From the NCBI GenBank assembly GCA_963932145.1, contig OZ010571.1, positions 118,568,121 to 118,632,120 of the forward strand: 64,000 nucleotides of DNA. The letters run 5' to 3'. Positions 36,115 through 46,815 of the stretch are shown piece after piece. The translations under genes were made by a program, and so were the position numbers. Below the pieces are notes generated by a model. That model was not told the DNA's origin, did not search any database, and saw only the letters and a program-made list of their open reading frames with translations. How positions within the stretch are numbered: the stretch's first letter is position 1; each line of letters opens with the position of its first letter. Source of the DNA: Acanthosepion lycidas (taxonomy: Eukaryota; Mollusca; Cephalopoda; Sepiida; Sepiidae).

Positions 36115-36164
36115 GTATATAACAAAATTACCCAGTAAAAAAATATCGCGGAAGTCTTTTAAAT

Positions 36165-36800
36165 GAGAACCAAAAATGCGACAGCGAAATCCAAAGTATA
36201 TTGGAATAGAGAAAAACGTCTTATAAAAGCTAAAGAAATTATTAAGAAACTGGAAAAATGGTTACAAAAAAAGAAAAGATTAGTGAACTTCCCTTCAATA
36301 TCGGTCCTTCTATATTACAGTGAATGCTGGACAATCTACTCACAGATGAAGAAGAGAGACACCAAAAAGGTGGTTCTATAGAAGGATGATGGGAATTTCA
36401 TGGACTGAACGTGTAAATAAGTTTTAAGGATATTGAAACAAAAAGGGTAAATATGCACAACATCAAAACGAGACAATTGAAATGTCTATGAAAAAAATGT
36501 AGAAAAACAGTTTCTAAATTTATTTTATTTCATAATATAATTATTTGATTTCATTGAGTTAAAAAACAATTTTATCTTCAAAAAAGAGTAAAACCTCTTT
36601 TCTTCATATAAAATCCACTTCTTTAATATTTTATGTCCAATTTCTATAAAAGAGGGCTCGGGAAATTTGTCACTCACAGGACACTGGAAGCAAGAGTGTC
36701 AAAGTAAAGCAGCGAATAAACTGCCTAACGAGTTTGTGTAATTGGCTGCTTGAACAGTATTTAGGAGAGATAAGAATTAATATTTCTAACAGTCCTAAAG
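36165..36800 (+). mobile_element. LINE C-terminal remnant interrupted by a 147-bp insert
   Basis: The frame at 36163-36381 reads KEIIKKLEKWLQKKKRLVN, then SVLLYYSECWTIYSQMKKRD: the YGSECWTISSQMKK block with one substitution in the motif. RRMMGISWTERVN follows near 36380-36415 in another frame. Coding-like text resumes after the insert with LGKFVTHRTLEARVSKVKQR and NCLTSLCNWLLEQ at about 36660-36755. The insert occupies 36499-36645. Together with 32690-33050 this may be one LINE split by the gypsy fossil, although the central RT is missing. Confidence 0.75.
36499..36645 (+). repeat. 147-bp interspersed repeat, copy 2, inside a LINE
   Basis: Reverse complement of 30214-30360. It begins TGTAGAAAAACAGTTTC and ends GTCCAATTTCT. 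It splits LINE coding text (a QLKC piece before, RGLGKFVTH after), so it arrived after the LINE. No clear inverted terminal repeats or duplication of target bases could be fixed by eye. Confidence 0.8.
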
Positions 36801-38221
36801 TAGAGGATCATTTGGAGAATCAAGATCGCCCATTCCCTGAATGGAAGCATCACGTAGAAGAATAAAGCAAAAGAGGTTTGAAACTAGTGGTAGTTGATGT
36901 TTCTGAACTACTTACATGCCGCGTATTTTACAGGCAAATGAAAGCACGTGTTGTCACTATGAAATCAGAACGGGGAAAAAAAGAACGAACCTTTAAAAAA
37001 ATCGCGCCGTTGTAATTTTAGTTACAGGCGGTGATCCAGTAATATCAAGCAAATCTACGCGAACTAACCTCTTGAGATGCCCACTGCCGCACATGTTTCC
37101 TTAGTTAAGAACAGGAAATTAAACACGGTAACGCCACAATATTCCATTAGCTGATGTTTTATTTATGTGGCTCACCTTGTCTTTATTTTTCTATAAAAAT
37201 GTCGTTCTTCTCTCTTCGTTCAAAGATGAAATACAGAAAGGATAGGCGATATAATGTTGCCACGTAAAACAACAAGCACAGAAAATTTTCTTCTTACTCT
37301 CTCACGCACACTTACTTACACGTGCCCATGAAGAAAGGTATGATACTGTCAAGAACATGGCTTTGATTTCAGAATATATTTATGTATGTCTTAGATAACC
37401 TTCTATAAGGATGGGCATTATTTTAAAAAAAATGACAAAATATACAATATATTATGTTTAAGATCCGTACGTTATTATCTCAGTAGCAGTTTCTAACGCA
37501 ATTTTCCCCTTCGCCATATTCTATTATTCTTGGAACTGAAGCATGAGAAATCCTTTTGTTTGCAGAGCCACGCTTTTGTGAATTGAAATCATGTCCTTGA
37601 CCTTGAATTTTCAATATTATTTTCTGGGTGCATAAATATATATTGTCTGTACACTGAGGCTCCCTTAGTAACATTTAGATCTCCATTGCAGCAGAGTCTT
37701 ACGAGCAAGGTCAGTAAAATCACGATTACATTTAATAGCATTATGAAAACCTATCTGAATTATAATCTATATACAATTACAAGATTTTAAACCATCATCA
37801 TGTGGACGAATAGTTAATAAAGTGGCTTTGAAGATTATGGATTATATCGATATCTCAATCGTCATTTTATATATGGATTTGGTTTTGTTAGCAGATAAAA
37901 GTGGGAATTCCAAAATTTATACTTGCCAAATATTTGACTTTAGAAAACTCTAAGCAAATCGTATTCATTATACACATGACTACCCCCACTTATCACACAC
38001 AAAAAATCAGCGACAGCGAAATAAGGTGAAAGGTTATTGGATTAAGATCATTGAATTCAACAATGTTATAAATGTTGTTTTTATCTTTTGATCCAAAGCA
38101 AAAAAAAATAAAACCACTAAGTCACAAAGGGTTATTGAGTGTGAAGGAAACAGTGAAAACATTGTCGAGGAGAAAATAAAATAAACAGGACAAGAATCAA
38201 GAAGACAGAATATGATGATTG

Positions 38222-38225
<4 letters not shown>
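36801..38225. other. AT-rich stretch, nothing recognised
   Basis: Frames such as 37480-37674 minus show no recognisable family. No repeat partner in the window was found. Confidence 0.5.

Positions 38226-38226
<1 letters not shown>

Positions 38227-38278
<52 letters not shown>
38227..38278. repeat. (TA)n microsatellite
   Basis: About 52 bases of perfect TA at the 3' side of the LINE remnant that follows on the minus strand. Confidence 0.98.
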
Positions 38279-38281
<3 letters not shown>

Positions 38282-38289
38282 AAGATTAG

Positions 38290-38645
38290 AGTTAAAAAGA
38301 ATGCAATAAGGTTAAAAAAAATTCTACAATCGATAAATAAGTGAGAAGAAATTTTTAGAATACAACCTACGGTTACACTTGAAAATTGTAAAGAATGTAA
38401 ATCTAGTACTACGCTTAAATACATAAGGTGAAGGTACCAAAGAGGAGAGTACATCAGAATAATCGCCATGACGATTTTATACAAGTAGCACAGGAAATCT
38501 ATTTCGCGCTGGCGGGTAAGTGAGTTGAGCCGAGATACCATGTCAGGATTGTAAACAGTGCACATTCTTCTTAATTCAAAAACGATACAGCACGAAATAA
38601 AATAAACATTTACTCCAGAGGAATAAAGTGATAAAATTGTCATTG
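38290..38645 (-). mobile_element. CR1/Jockey-like LINE 3' end, degraded, minus strand
   Basis: Minus-strand text in two frames: RRMCTVYNPDMVSRLNSLTRQREIDFLCYLYK (38570-38475, quoted in parts: VSRLNSL, REIDFLCYLYK), then DVLSSLVPSPYVFKRSTRF, then KCNRRLYSKNFF. This matches the order LSHRR-xx-LFYRY, DELSSLVP, RCN-K-Y-FF of the 27.4 kb copy. Several frameshifts; ends next to the (TA)n run. Confidence 0.7.
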
Positions 38646-38995
38646 TAGAAATTGACGCCTTTAGTTGATCTCACATTTGAAACATGAAAAATTATTACAT
38701 TTCCGGTAATAAGTAGAGAGTATGCGAAGGAAAGCAAAGAAAAATTGAATTTGGCAGTATGTGTCTTATATAGAAGCCAGCTGTTATTAATAATCTATAT
38801 TTTCTAAAGCTAATGGTTTATGTCAGAAGATATACTTCGTTACACAGTTATTTTTATTATTTTTTTATAATAAAGTTCATTCTGTAGAAGCCCCAAAAGC
38901 TACGAAAGGTAGGTTACATAGCATGAGGCAGATTTTATGGTGATATATGGGGACGATAACGGCTGAATGTATACATGAACAGACTAAGATTGTAG
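38646..38995. other. Stretch without recognisable content
   Basis: Nothing recognised between the two LINE remnants. Confidence 0.45.
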
Positions 38996-38999
38996 TCAT

Positions 39000-39300
39000 C
39001 CTCTTAAGAATTGGTTCCACAAAACAGTTGTTCGTGGCAAGAACTGTTCGTAGGGATCTTACATCCCATCATTGGAATACGAAGCAAGTGATGGAGATTC
39101 ACTACAATGTGACATGTCTTACTCGTCAAGGTTAGAAATGGTGGAAATAAGGAAAGTACTTCGTCTAGACACATTCGATGGAGCAGCGAGTGGTTTGCGA
39201 CGTTTCGTCTGTGGGAAAGGTGTTGTATGGTGGAACACAATGCGTCATCCATAAAGGATGCAGATACGCTTTTTGGCTTTATCGAGACAGCGCCTGTCAA
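39000..39300 (-). mobile_element. CR1/Jockey-like LINE 3' end, minus strand
   Basis: A single 98-codon minus-strand frame (39300-39004) contains QHLSHRRNVANHSLLHR, then DEVLSLFPPFLT, then CHIVVNLHHLLRIP. This parallels LSHRRNVA-LSLF-RY, DEL-SLVPP and the NPHHFLVRIP-type block of related LINEs. It is a short 5'-truncated piece; the end of the ORF (SRLWNSLP) is not reached. Confidence 0.8.
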
Positions 39301-39499
39301 TATATGTTAGATGTACTATATTTTTGGTCTGATTACGCTCTTGGAAAGGTATAGAAAAGTAGCAGGAGTTAGGAACTTACTTGATCAATAAATGAAAGCG
39401 ACCATTTTTTCAGAATCTGTAGCCCAACTTGAGGTCTGCATTAATTTAAGTCCCAATAATCGATCAATGAATGGAACCTCTTTAAGAGACCACCATTCA

Positions 39500-39645
39500 T
39501 CGCTATAGGTAAAAATCAGATTCCTCTTCGTACGCTGGAACGTTTCTTATTCGCATATCGAGGCATCAAATGAGACCCACCATTTTCCCCCTCTCAGCTG
39601 TTAAATAAAGCTGGGACAGAGAAGCGGTCAGCTGAAATGATCTGT
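39500..39645 (+). mobile_element. Possible gypsy integrase-end fossil fragment
   Basis: IPLRTLERFLFAYRGIK at about 39515-39570 resembles the LFAYRTT block near the end of Ty3/gypsy integrase cores, followed in another frame by FPLSAV/SQLLN-like text. It is an isolated fragment with no LTR or other domain near it, so the call is weak. Confidence 0.35.
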
Positions 39646-40150
39646 TCATTTAGAATTTAGGAAGTGCATCTTTGGAACCTCGATTAAAATTTTAGAATAT
39701 TAAATAGATTTGAGTAACATCGGGAAAAACTAAAATATGTGCGAATATGGAATCATTCAGAAATCAACTCTTTTTGCGAATAAAGAAGCAAACATTAGCG
39801 CCAAATTCAAATATGTATATTAAAATTTATTAACCAATTAGAGACGCCATTCAACCACTTTTAAGAATCTTATCACCTTGTCGTTTGATAAGAAAATAGA
39901 AATCACTCAAGAAAATTACTAAGAATAATTAGCCTTATTTATATTAACCAATGAACGTCTGAGGTTAGTAAATCTAAGATTTCGCCACCTGTGATCAATT
40001 TTGTTTTTTTATAAATACCGTAGCGTAAATTAACATGCTTGTTTCCAGATTTCCAGTACACCATTGACCATTGCAAATATCTTCTCGAATGTTTTTTAAA
40101 TATGTCATACATCATTAAAAGTATACGAGCGATGTATGTAAATAAGTGAA
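39646..40150. other. AT-rich stretch, nothing recognised
   Basis: No coding or repeat signal seen; the 87-codon minus frame at 39939-40202 has no family signature. Confidence 0.45.
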
Positions 40151-40155
40151 TTGTA

Positions 40156-40435
40156 GCAGTAGTAACAATATAGAGCTCGCACAGACTGTTCATGACTGTC
40201 AAACTCTACGCCTCGGTGGAGAGAAACTCTGACGGAGCTTTGCCGAAGGGGAAAATTTTCGTCCGGGGAGGTAGACAAGCCCCAACACACGTCTAGCCGA
40301 GTTCAAAGGGAATAACCCACGTTCAACTCGACCTTGTGCCACAACATTCCTTGTGGGGGTACTGTTAAATATAATAGCGCTCAGTGCTGACAGCTGGAAA
40401 ATAGACGCAGATATAAACATAACGTAAATACCTAA
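40156..40435 (-). repeat. GC-richer segment, possibly a solo LTR fossil
   Basis: A compact block with clearly higher GC than its surroundings. On the minus strand it can be read from TGTTGTGGCACAAGG (about 40346) to CTACTGCTACA (about 40156), that is with TG and CA ends and a length of about 190, which would fit a small LTR. No flanking duplication or partner was found, so it may instead be an unrelated repeat. Confidence 0.3.
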
Positions 40436-40885
40436 TTCTCGCGTAAGGTAGTCGCGTACGTTTTTTCACTCATACTAACGCAATTCATTTCTTTTTATTA
40501 AAAAATGAAAAACAAAATATTTTTCGTTGAACATTTTTTGCGGGGAACATTGTAATTTATTCCTTTAAACCTGATAGAAAACAAAGATTATTTCTATACT
40601 CACTGATAAAATATTTAAATTTGTAGAGCTGTGTTTGAAGATTATTTCTTTTCTTCGTTTTTCGACAACTTTTTTTTCTCTGGACATTCATTCACCGTTG
40701 TATCATGAATATTACACTCTTAGACAGATATTTTATATAAAGTCCAAAAGGGTTGAACCGAAAAACAAGCATTGAGAAACCTACCGATAGGAATGACTTG
40801 ATAAGTGAAAAAAACCTTTCCAGTAATTACATAGCTAGAGATCTTGTATAGTAACCCACTATGTTACATCTTGTACAAAATCTTT
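40436..40885. other. AT-rich stretch, nothing recognised
   Basis: No feature recognised. Confidence 0.45.
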
Positions 40886-40889
40886 GAAA

Positions 40890-42130
40890 TATCTAAAGCA
40901 ATCGTGTATGAGAAATATTTGTTATCTAGTGAGTGAACCTGTGTTCCATGACGGTTATAACATAAACGGGGAACCGTGCCAATCGAAATCCGTAGAGCTT
41001 GTCGCTCAAAGGATTTTTCGTATTGAGGTGATAAACATTAATTTTGAGTATAGTTTCAGAAAGTTTGCTAAGACACAAAGGAGAGTCATGGTTCAATACT
41101 GACACCGGCATGAGCGCTCAAACGCATTTTTAACACACGAAATACATTTATCACATTCCACAGATTTGGGAAGGATTTATCCTTCAACCAACGTTTGTAT
41201 ATTTTGGCTAATATCGGGGAAAGATCAGGGTTAATATTATTAATGACAGCTACCGGCATGTTGTCTTGACCGGTATTCGTTTGAGGGTCAAGGCTTTTGA
41301 TAAAACATGAGACTTCCCAAACTGTGATCGAAATATTACTGAGATTGTGTTCAGTCAAACGGGGACAACTGTAAGTGGGTGGCCTTCGTGATCTAATGTT
41401 GAATTAGTAGCAAAGATCGTGTCGGAGGGCTTTGTCTTAACTGACAAAGATGAGATGACCTCGGAGCCATTTATAATAAAGAGGCACTGACGCTTTGCCG
41501 CTACTCAGAATTTGGCTGGCGAACTTCCAGAACTCGAGAGATCTAAATTGTTTGCTTTTGACCTTAACCTGGATTGATATTCCATAATGATTCTTTGAAT
41601 TTTCTAGAACGCGCTTGCAATCCTTGCGAGCAATTCTGAATGCAGCATGTATCATATTACCCTATTCCTTGTGATAGAGATTTTAGTATTTGTTACGGTG
41701 AGCTATGGCTCCAGCAAATTGGAGAGGGGGCGAACCAAGTCTAGATGTGAGATTTTAAAATTTAATAAAATTCTGCATTCCAGAAAGGACCCATTCCGAA
41801 GATTTGGGGAGTTTTGGAAGCAATATATGTGAAGATGGCTGAAGGGAAGAACTTCTGCCATATAAAAACTGAAGCAGTCCCAGTCATCTTTCATTATTGT
41901 CTGGAACGGCACTGCAGGAGATGTCTTTCGTTTGGTATCAGCATTGTCACTAAGTAGTGAATGATCTGATGTACCCGGGGTGGGCATAAAATTTGAGCTA
42001 AACATCTTTCAGGGCAGATCATTTTGTGTGCCTGAGGTTGAAAACTATATATTCTCATGTATCCCTTTCGAGATATATGTACCAGGAGACGGAGTTTTAT
42101 TGGCGCCAAATAAACTATTCATGTTAAATC
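40890..42130 (-). mobile_element. CR1/Jockey-like LINE, endonuclease end to RT start, minus strand
   Basis: The longest CR1-like piece in the window. In minus-strand order: GTSDHSLLSDNADTK (42000-41930), the SDH block at the end of an apurinic-type endonuclease; KDDWDCFSFYMAEV (41890-41850); AAFRIARKDCKRVLENSKNHY and FWKFASQILSSGKASVP (41650-41470); TEHNLSNI, SCFIKSLDPQTNTGQDNMPV, NPDLSPILAK and KSFPNLWNV (41358-41150); then PLSDKLYGFRLARF (41010-40965). This is linker to RT motifs 0-2 of a CR1/Jockey-type element. The RT catalytic part and 3' end are missing. Frames change four or five times. Confidence 0.9.
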
Positions 42131-42355
42131 GATTATCGTGGTAATATAAGATGATAGACTTTATTAATTTTGTTCTTAATGCTCTCGTTCTCAAACGCCT
42201 TGCGATTCTGTCAGTATTTGGCAACTTAATTCTGTTTGATTATATCTAGATTGAAAAAAAAATCAAAAACTCTTAATGAAATCTCCAAAACAGCAACGCG
42301 TAACGCGCTTATTAATTTGAGGGCAAATAAACTTAGAATCTAAAATTTTGATATA

Positions 42356-42433
42356 TTAGGTTGGTGCAAAAATAATATCGTTTTGACGTATTTTTTAACG
42401 TCAAAAAACGATATTATTTTTGCACCAACCTAA
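42356..42433. mobile_element. Palindromic mariner-like MITE, copy 3
   Basis: A 78-bp near-perfect palindrome, TTAGGTTGGTGCAAAAATAA at the left and its complement at the right. It is shorter than copies 1 and 2 because part of the arm near GACGTAAT is missing. TA precedes it; the right flank is TC, so the target duplication is not intact. Confidence 0.88.
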
Positions 42434-42699
42434 TCGCCGCAGATGAAGGAGTCAAATGATTTATTTTGCTTTATTGAGCGATTTTTTTATTTAAAAAATT
42501 TTACACTCAAATTTTCTTGTATGAAAGATTAAATTTAATCTCTGCAAATGCGTGACAGTTTATTTTAGAGATTCGTCTATCTTAAAGGACTATGCATTCT
42601 TTTATTTTATAACAGGGAATTTATGCTTGTCACCCAGTACCATTTCTAATAGTAGAAAAATATAAATAGCTGGGAAATATTTTAATAAAATAAGGGAAA

Positions 42700-43190
42700 T
42701 GTGACTCCGAAATCCGAAGTATCGAAAGTAACTTCCAGTAGCTAATCAAAGAATGATAGAAACAAATTAAATGATACTGAGCAATTATATAATACCAGTT
42801 GTGGTAAATTGCAGTAAATGCTGGAAAATCTCACGGTTGAATTAGAGACTTCAGGCAACATAAATGTGGTTCAACAGGAGAATGCTGAGAATTCCATTGA
42901 TGGATCATGTTATAAAGAGATGTTAAGAAAAATGGCAAGAAAGACCGACAGTCATAAAAAAGACATTTGATATTTCCCGAATATATAACGAGAAAAGAAT
43001 GTTTGGAGAATCTGGTAAAACATACTGAAGTCTGGAAGGAGAGTGAGAATCAGATAATAACTTAAATAACAAGCTTATGTAATCGGATTTCAGAACAGTG
43101 AATGGAATTTACGGAGCAAGTATAATCCATTTTATGAACTACAGTGATTTGTGAACAGTCATGATCGACATATCCTCAACGTAAGCGACA
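42700..43190 (+). mobile_element. LINE 3' coding remnant (YGSxCWT group)
   Basis: A CKCWKIS piece (42830-42850) stands for SECWTIS. MWFNRRMLRIPLMDHV follows at 42862-42910, then RKTDSHKKDI- and EKRMFGES-like pieces. A C-terminal segment (SLCNRISEQ, then WTTVICEQ and STYPQRKRHMKK) lies near 43075-43195. Same block order as at 25.4 and 36.4 kb. Old and frameshifted. Confidence 0.7.
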
Positions 43191-43194
43191 TATG

Positions 43195-43400
43195 AAGAAG
43201 AAACAGAAGAAGAAAGAAAGAAGAAGAAAAAGAATAATAATAATACGTTCCTTATATAAATTATATTCTGTTTCGAATCCACACATTGTTCAATGAGTTC
43301 ATTACAACAGAAATCTCTGAGTTAACTTACAACATTTTGATATATTTCGTTGTAAGGCTCGCTAAATCACGATATACTTGCAACACAAGCACACATACAC
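43195..43400. other. Purine-rich A/G tract and AT-rich spacer
   Basis: AAGAAG-type repeats at 43192-43240 probably represent the 3' tail of the preceding LINE remnant. Confidence 0.4.
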
Positions 43401-43409
43401 AGATACATG

Positions 43410-43436
43410 CATATATATATATATATATATATATAT
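43410..43436. repeat. Short (TA)n run
   Basis: 27 bases of TA, preceded by CA-rich sequence. Confidence 0.9.
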
Positions 43437-44825
43437 TATTTAGTATTTTGTATGCAACATCAAAAATGACTGCATGTATTTTAAAGTACTCAAAATTATA
43501 TATATATATGCCTAAGGATTTCTATTCTTTTCCTTTCTTACCGTCTACTCAGGGCAGAACATATGTTGACCATAAACGAATTAGCTTCGCACAGTAAACA
43601 CCTGAATCATTTATGACAAGCTTGAGTTACGCCAAGAGAACGCTTTTAGAAGATAAGCGAATCGTTGGAATATTGAATAATCAATAATGTACGTCACCAT
43701 TTTTCTCATATCTACGAAGCAATGATTAGATGAGACAGTGACAAGCGCAGCAGAAGTGAGGTTAAACGTGAGAATGGCTATTTTTGATGCCGCTCCACGA
43801 TAACTGTCATTCAAGTTAGGTCTCTTACAGGTTAAAATGTTTCGCTTTCCTTTTCTATTTTACTTAGAGGTTTTGGTTTATATTCGATCTCTAAGATGAA
43901 AGGAACTGGGAGAACAATGAGCAAAGAAGTCCTTTCTTCCTCTTCTTTTTGAAAAGGTTTTTTACGTCTATAAACAAAATCATAAAACCTCTTTGCACCT
44001 CTGAGTAATTTTCTTTTATTGTTTTTGATTTGCAACTTTAAAGTTACGCATAGAAAACGTTGCAGATGAAATAAAGAATGATGAATTTCTTGAATGCGTT
44101 TATATTTGTAGCACTGTCAATGAATGCATGTAATTATTCCTATTGTTATAATGATTAAAATTAATGCGACATTTTTAATTACTCGTATTATGGTATTTCC
44201 CGAATGCTTAGGAGTTTTAGCAGATATTTTGAACTGTATAATTATGCTTCATTATTTTCGATGTTTTATATTAAAAGATGAAATTTGGAAGAAATCAATA
44301 CATTCCATTAATCCGACACCAGGTCTTATTACAACAGACTTTCTATTTTGCTGGTATATATGGTTCAGTAATCATCTTTGCTTGTACTCAAGGAAGTTGA
44401 TCACTACTTGACGAGAGAGTGAATGTCTTACAAAAAAAAAGAGAACAAGACACCCGAAAAAAAGTCAAACTTGCACTCCACTTTTAAACCTGGAAAAATA
44501 CTTTGATATCAAATTTAAAATGCTATCAAGCAACGGCATGTTTTCACAGCAAAGCAAGCTCAAATATACTAAATACAAAAATACAAAACTCTTGTTCGAA
44601 CATTTGATGTCAATATCTGATAACTCATTTTGTTAATGAAACTTAAGCAAAATTATTCATAACTATTTTATTCTACTCTGACATCAAACGTTATCGCTGA
44701 AAATGTTATATTTATTGAGAACATTAAATGCTTATATATAAGAGTTTTGTTAAAACTAACCTTTGAATATATTAAAATTTTATGAGACAAGAAGTGCACA
44801 GGGCAGTCAATGAAAAATAAAATTA
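43437..44825. other. AT-rich stretch, nothing recognised
   Basis: Frames at 43611-43814, 43832-44035 (minus) and 44124-44411 (plus) carry no recognisable motif. Confidence 0.5.
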
Positions 44826-44826
44826 C

Positions 44827-44828
<2 letters not shown>

Positions 44829-44877
<49 letters not shown>
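44829..44877. repeat. (TA)n microsatellite
   Basis: 49 bases of perfect TA. Confidence 0.98.
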
Positions 44878-45324
44878 TGGCAGCCCGTGCTTGATTCAAA
44901 AATCGTACGACTCATACAGCAATCGCTATCACTTGACTTAAAATATTTTTGCCCTTCCTTGCCTTTAAATGAGAGCACTTTGCCGTGCTGATGTTGCTAC
45001 ATGCCTTACTTCTTGCCTATCTCACACTGCGAATTTTTTCTAAGCTCTATACTAAACATTAAATCTGTTACGAAAAAAAACTAAACAAAATGAACACAAA
45101 ACGATCAGCTTAGAAAATTACTCGTAACTGGAAAAACCGAATGAAAAAAGAATGTTAACAACAAATACTTTTACACACCGAAACCAGTACTGCGGAATCA
45201 GAAACAATGTTGAGTTTAAGCAAGCGAATGATCCAATTGAAGTAAAGTGCCATGCAGATTTAATTTTTTCACAATTGTGACGAATGCAGCTATCGATATT
45301 TTTGCATGCTAGCCAGCTAGTTAA

Positions 45325-45640
45325 CATTCGTGTCAGTCAGCTGTTGGCTCTCACACCAATAGAATCTTTCTGCCTGTTAGTGTCAGCCAGCTATAGGCTC
45401 TCACTCGGGCCAGTAGAAAATAGCCGCAAACTACATGAAAACTGTCGTAGAAGCATGAAAAAACGATTATTTCCACTATCGATCGGAGTTGGGATATGCA
45501 AAGTCGATTTTGGCCTTCCCGCGAGCGTTCAGCATGTGCATGTAAATTTTGGTGCAAATCCGTCGAAAATTGCGGCCGTGCATTCGTTACACCCACCCAC
45601 ACACATCCTGCCTTTTATAGATAGAGATATAAATATGTAT
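45325..45640. repeat. GC-richer repeat end with internal duplication, leading to a microsatellite
   Basis: The motif GTCAGYCAGCTRTWGGCTCTCAC occurs twice (near 45332 and 45384, quoted as GTCAGCCAGCT and GGCTCTCAC). Downstream, TTTTGGTGCAAATCCGTCG and a CACCCACCCACACAC tract lead towards the (TA)n at 45718. The layout resembles the 3' end of a dispersed repeat whose simple-sequence tail expanded. No coding signal. Confidence 0.5.
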
Positions 45641-45716
45641 ATATGCGCGTAGGTAGAGTGTACAGGCATACGAAACATTGAAAAAAAATTCATCCTTAGC
45701 TATGCAATGAACCAGG

Positions 45717-45717
<1 letters not shown>

Positions 45718-45776
<59 letters not shown>
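45718..45776. repeat. (TA)n microsatellite
   Basis: 59 bases of perfect TA. Confidence 0.98.
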
Positions 45777-45780
<4 letters not shown>

Positions 45781-45896
45781 ACGTCATCCTTATTGGAAAA
45801 TAATGAAGAAATTGAATTAATGGCGATCATGTTCATCAATGTTCTGCAAAGACGTTAATATATATGAAAATCAACGTATAATCTACGTTTATATAT

Positions 45897-45897
<1 letters not shown>

Positions 45898-45993
<96 letters not shown>
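45898..45993. repeat. (TA)n-(TG)n compound microsatellite
   Basis: About 88 bases of TA end in GTGTGTG. Lies directly left of the tRNA-derived palindrome. Confidence 0.98.
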
Positions 45994-45994
<1 letters not shown>

Positions 45995-46011
45995 TTTTAT
46001 GTACTTTTTAT

Positions 46012-46403
46012 CGACACAAATATTTAAGTAAATGCTCTGTTCATAATAAACAGTATTAACCACATTTACCGGCCCGAATGTCCGAGAAATTTTATAGAAA
46101 ATATGCTATCTTCTGAGAGGAATCGAATCTGTATCCTGAACGGAACCGCCGTATGTGCTTTACCGATTTAGGCACAGAGGAGCATTTCGGTTAGCAAAGT
46201 CGATTTTACTGTTTTTAATCTTCAATTCTCAGTCTCTAAATCGATACGTCAGGCTATATGACAGTTTCGTGTAGGATACAGGTTCGATTCCTGTCGGAAG
46301 ACTCATACTTTCTATGGAAAATTTATCGGACGTTCAGGCCGCTAAATGTAGTTAATAATGTTTATTATAAACAGAGAATTTACTTAAATATTTGTCTCTA
46401 TAA
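46012..46403. mobile_element. Palindrome of two outward-facing tRNA-derived sequences
   Basis: The arms 46012-46187 and 46226-46403 are reverse complements with roughly 80 percent identity by eye. Outer landmarks are ACAAATATTTAAGTAAAT and its complement. Each arm holds a tRNA-like head reading away from the centre. The right arm has a perfect T arm ACAGG-TTCGATT-CCTGT (46278-46294), preceded by GATACGTCAG-type D-arm text. The left arm, on the minus strand, has AAATCGGTAAAGCACA, a pairing anticodon-like stem ACGG/CCGT, and CAGATTCGATTCC. So it looks like two SINE-like units head to head, or one palindromic element that captured a tRNA. Neither has a full cloverleaf by eye. Confidence 0.8.
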
Positions 46404-46456
46404 AAAAAAAGTTTAATTGTAAAAAAATTTCTTCAAATAATTGTCCAACTTAATTT

Positions 46457-46462
<6 letters not shown>

Positions 46463-46524
<62 letters not shown>
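46463..46524. repeat. (TA)n microsatellite
   Basis: 62 bases of perfect TA to the right of the tRNA-derived palindrome. Confidence 0.98.
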
Positions 46525-46527
<3 letters not shown>

Positions 46528-46598
46528 GTAATATAGTCTTAAGATGTGCTATATTTATGGGATAAAGTGCTCAATAACAGATATAGAACGTGTATAAA

Positions 46599-46717
46599 TA
46601 TAAAAGTGAGCATTGAAGTCAAGACTTAGACGCCACAGTATGTTTCATGCTATATGCAATCGTAAGGCCTGACGATTGCATATAGCATGAAACAGACTGT
46701 CTTGACTTCTATGTTCA

Positions 46718-46733
<16 letters not shown>
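46599..46733. repeat. 135-bp hairpin element abutting a (TA)n run
   Basis: Two arms of about 65 bases pair almost completely around a centre at AAGGCCT (46665-46671). Inner arm motifs are GTTTCATGCTATATGCAATCG and its complement (first 20 bases only: GTTTCATGCTATATGCAATC). The right arm ends CACTTTTATATA and passes without a break into the (TA)n at 46723-46810. No coding content; looks like a foldback MITE. Confidence 0.9.

Positions 46734-46810
<77 letters not shown>
46723..46810. repeat. (TA)n microsatellite
   Basis: About 88 bases of perfect TA, continuous with the hairpin to its left. Confidence 0.98.

Positions 46811-46815
<5 letters not shown>

Noticed and set aside
44124-44411. 95-residue plus-strand frame rich in hydrophobic residues
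   Set aside because: AT-rich DNA yields such frames by chance; no family resemblance and no neighbouring exons.
46225-46300. Functional tRNA gene
   Set aside because: The T arm is perfect but no complete acceptor and D stems could be paired by eye, and the sequence is one arm of a repeated palindrome.
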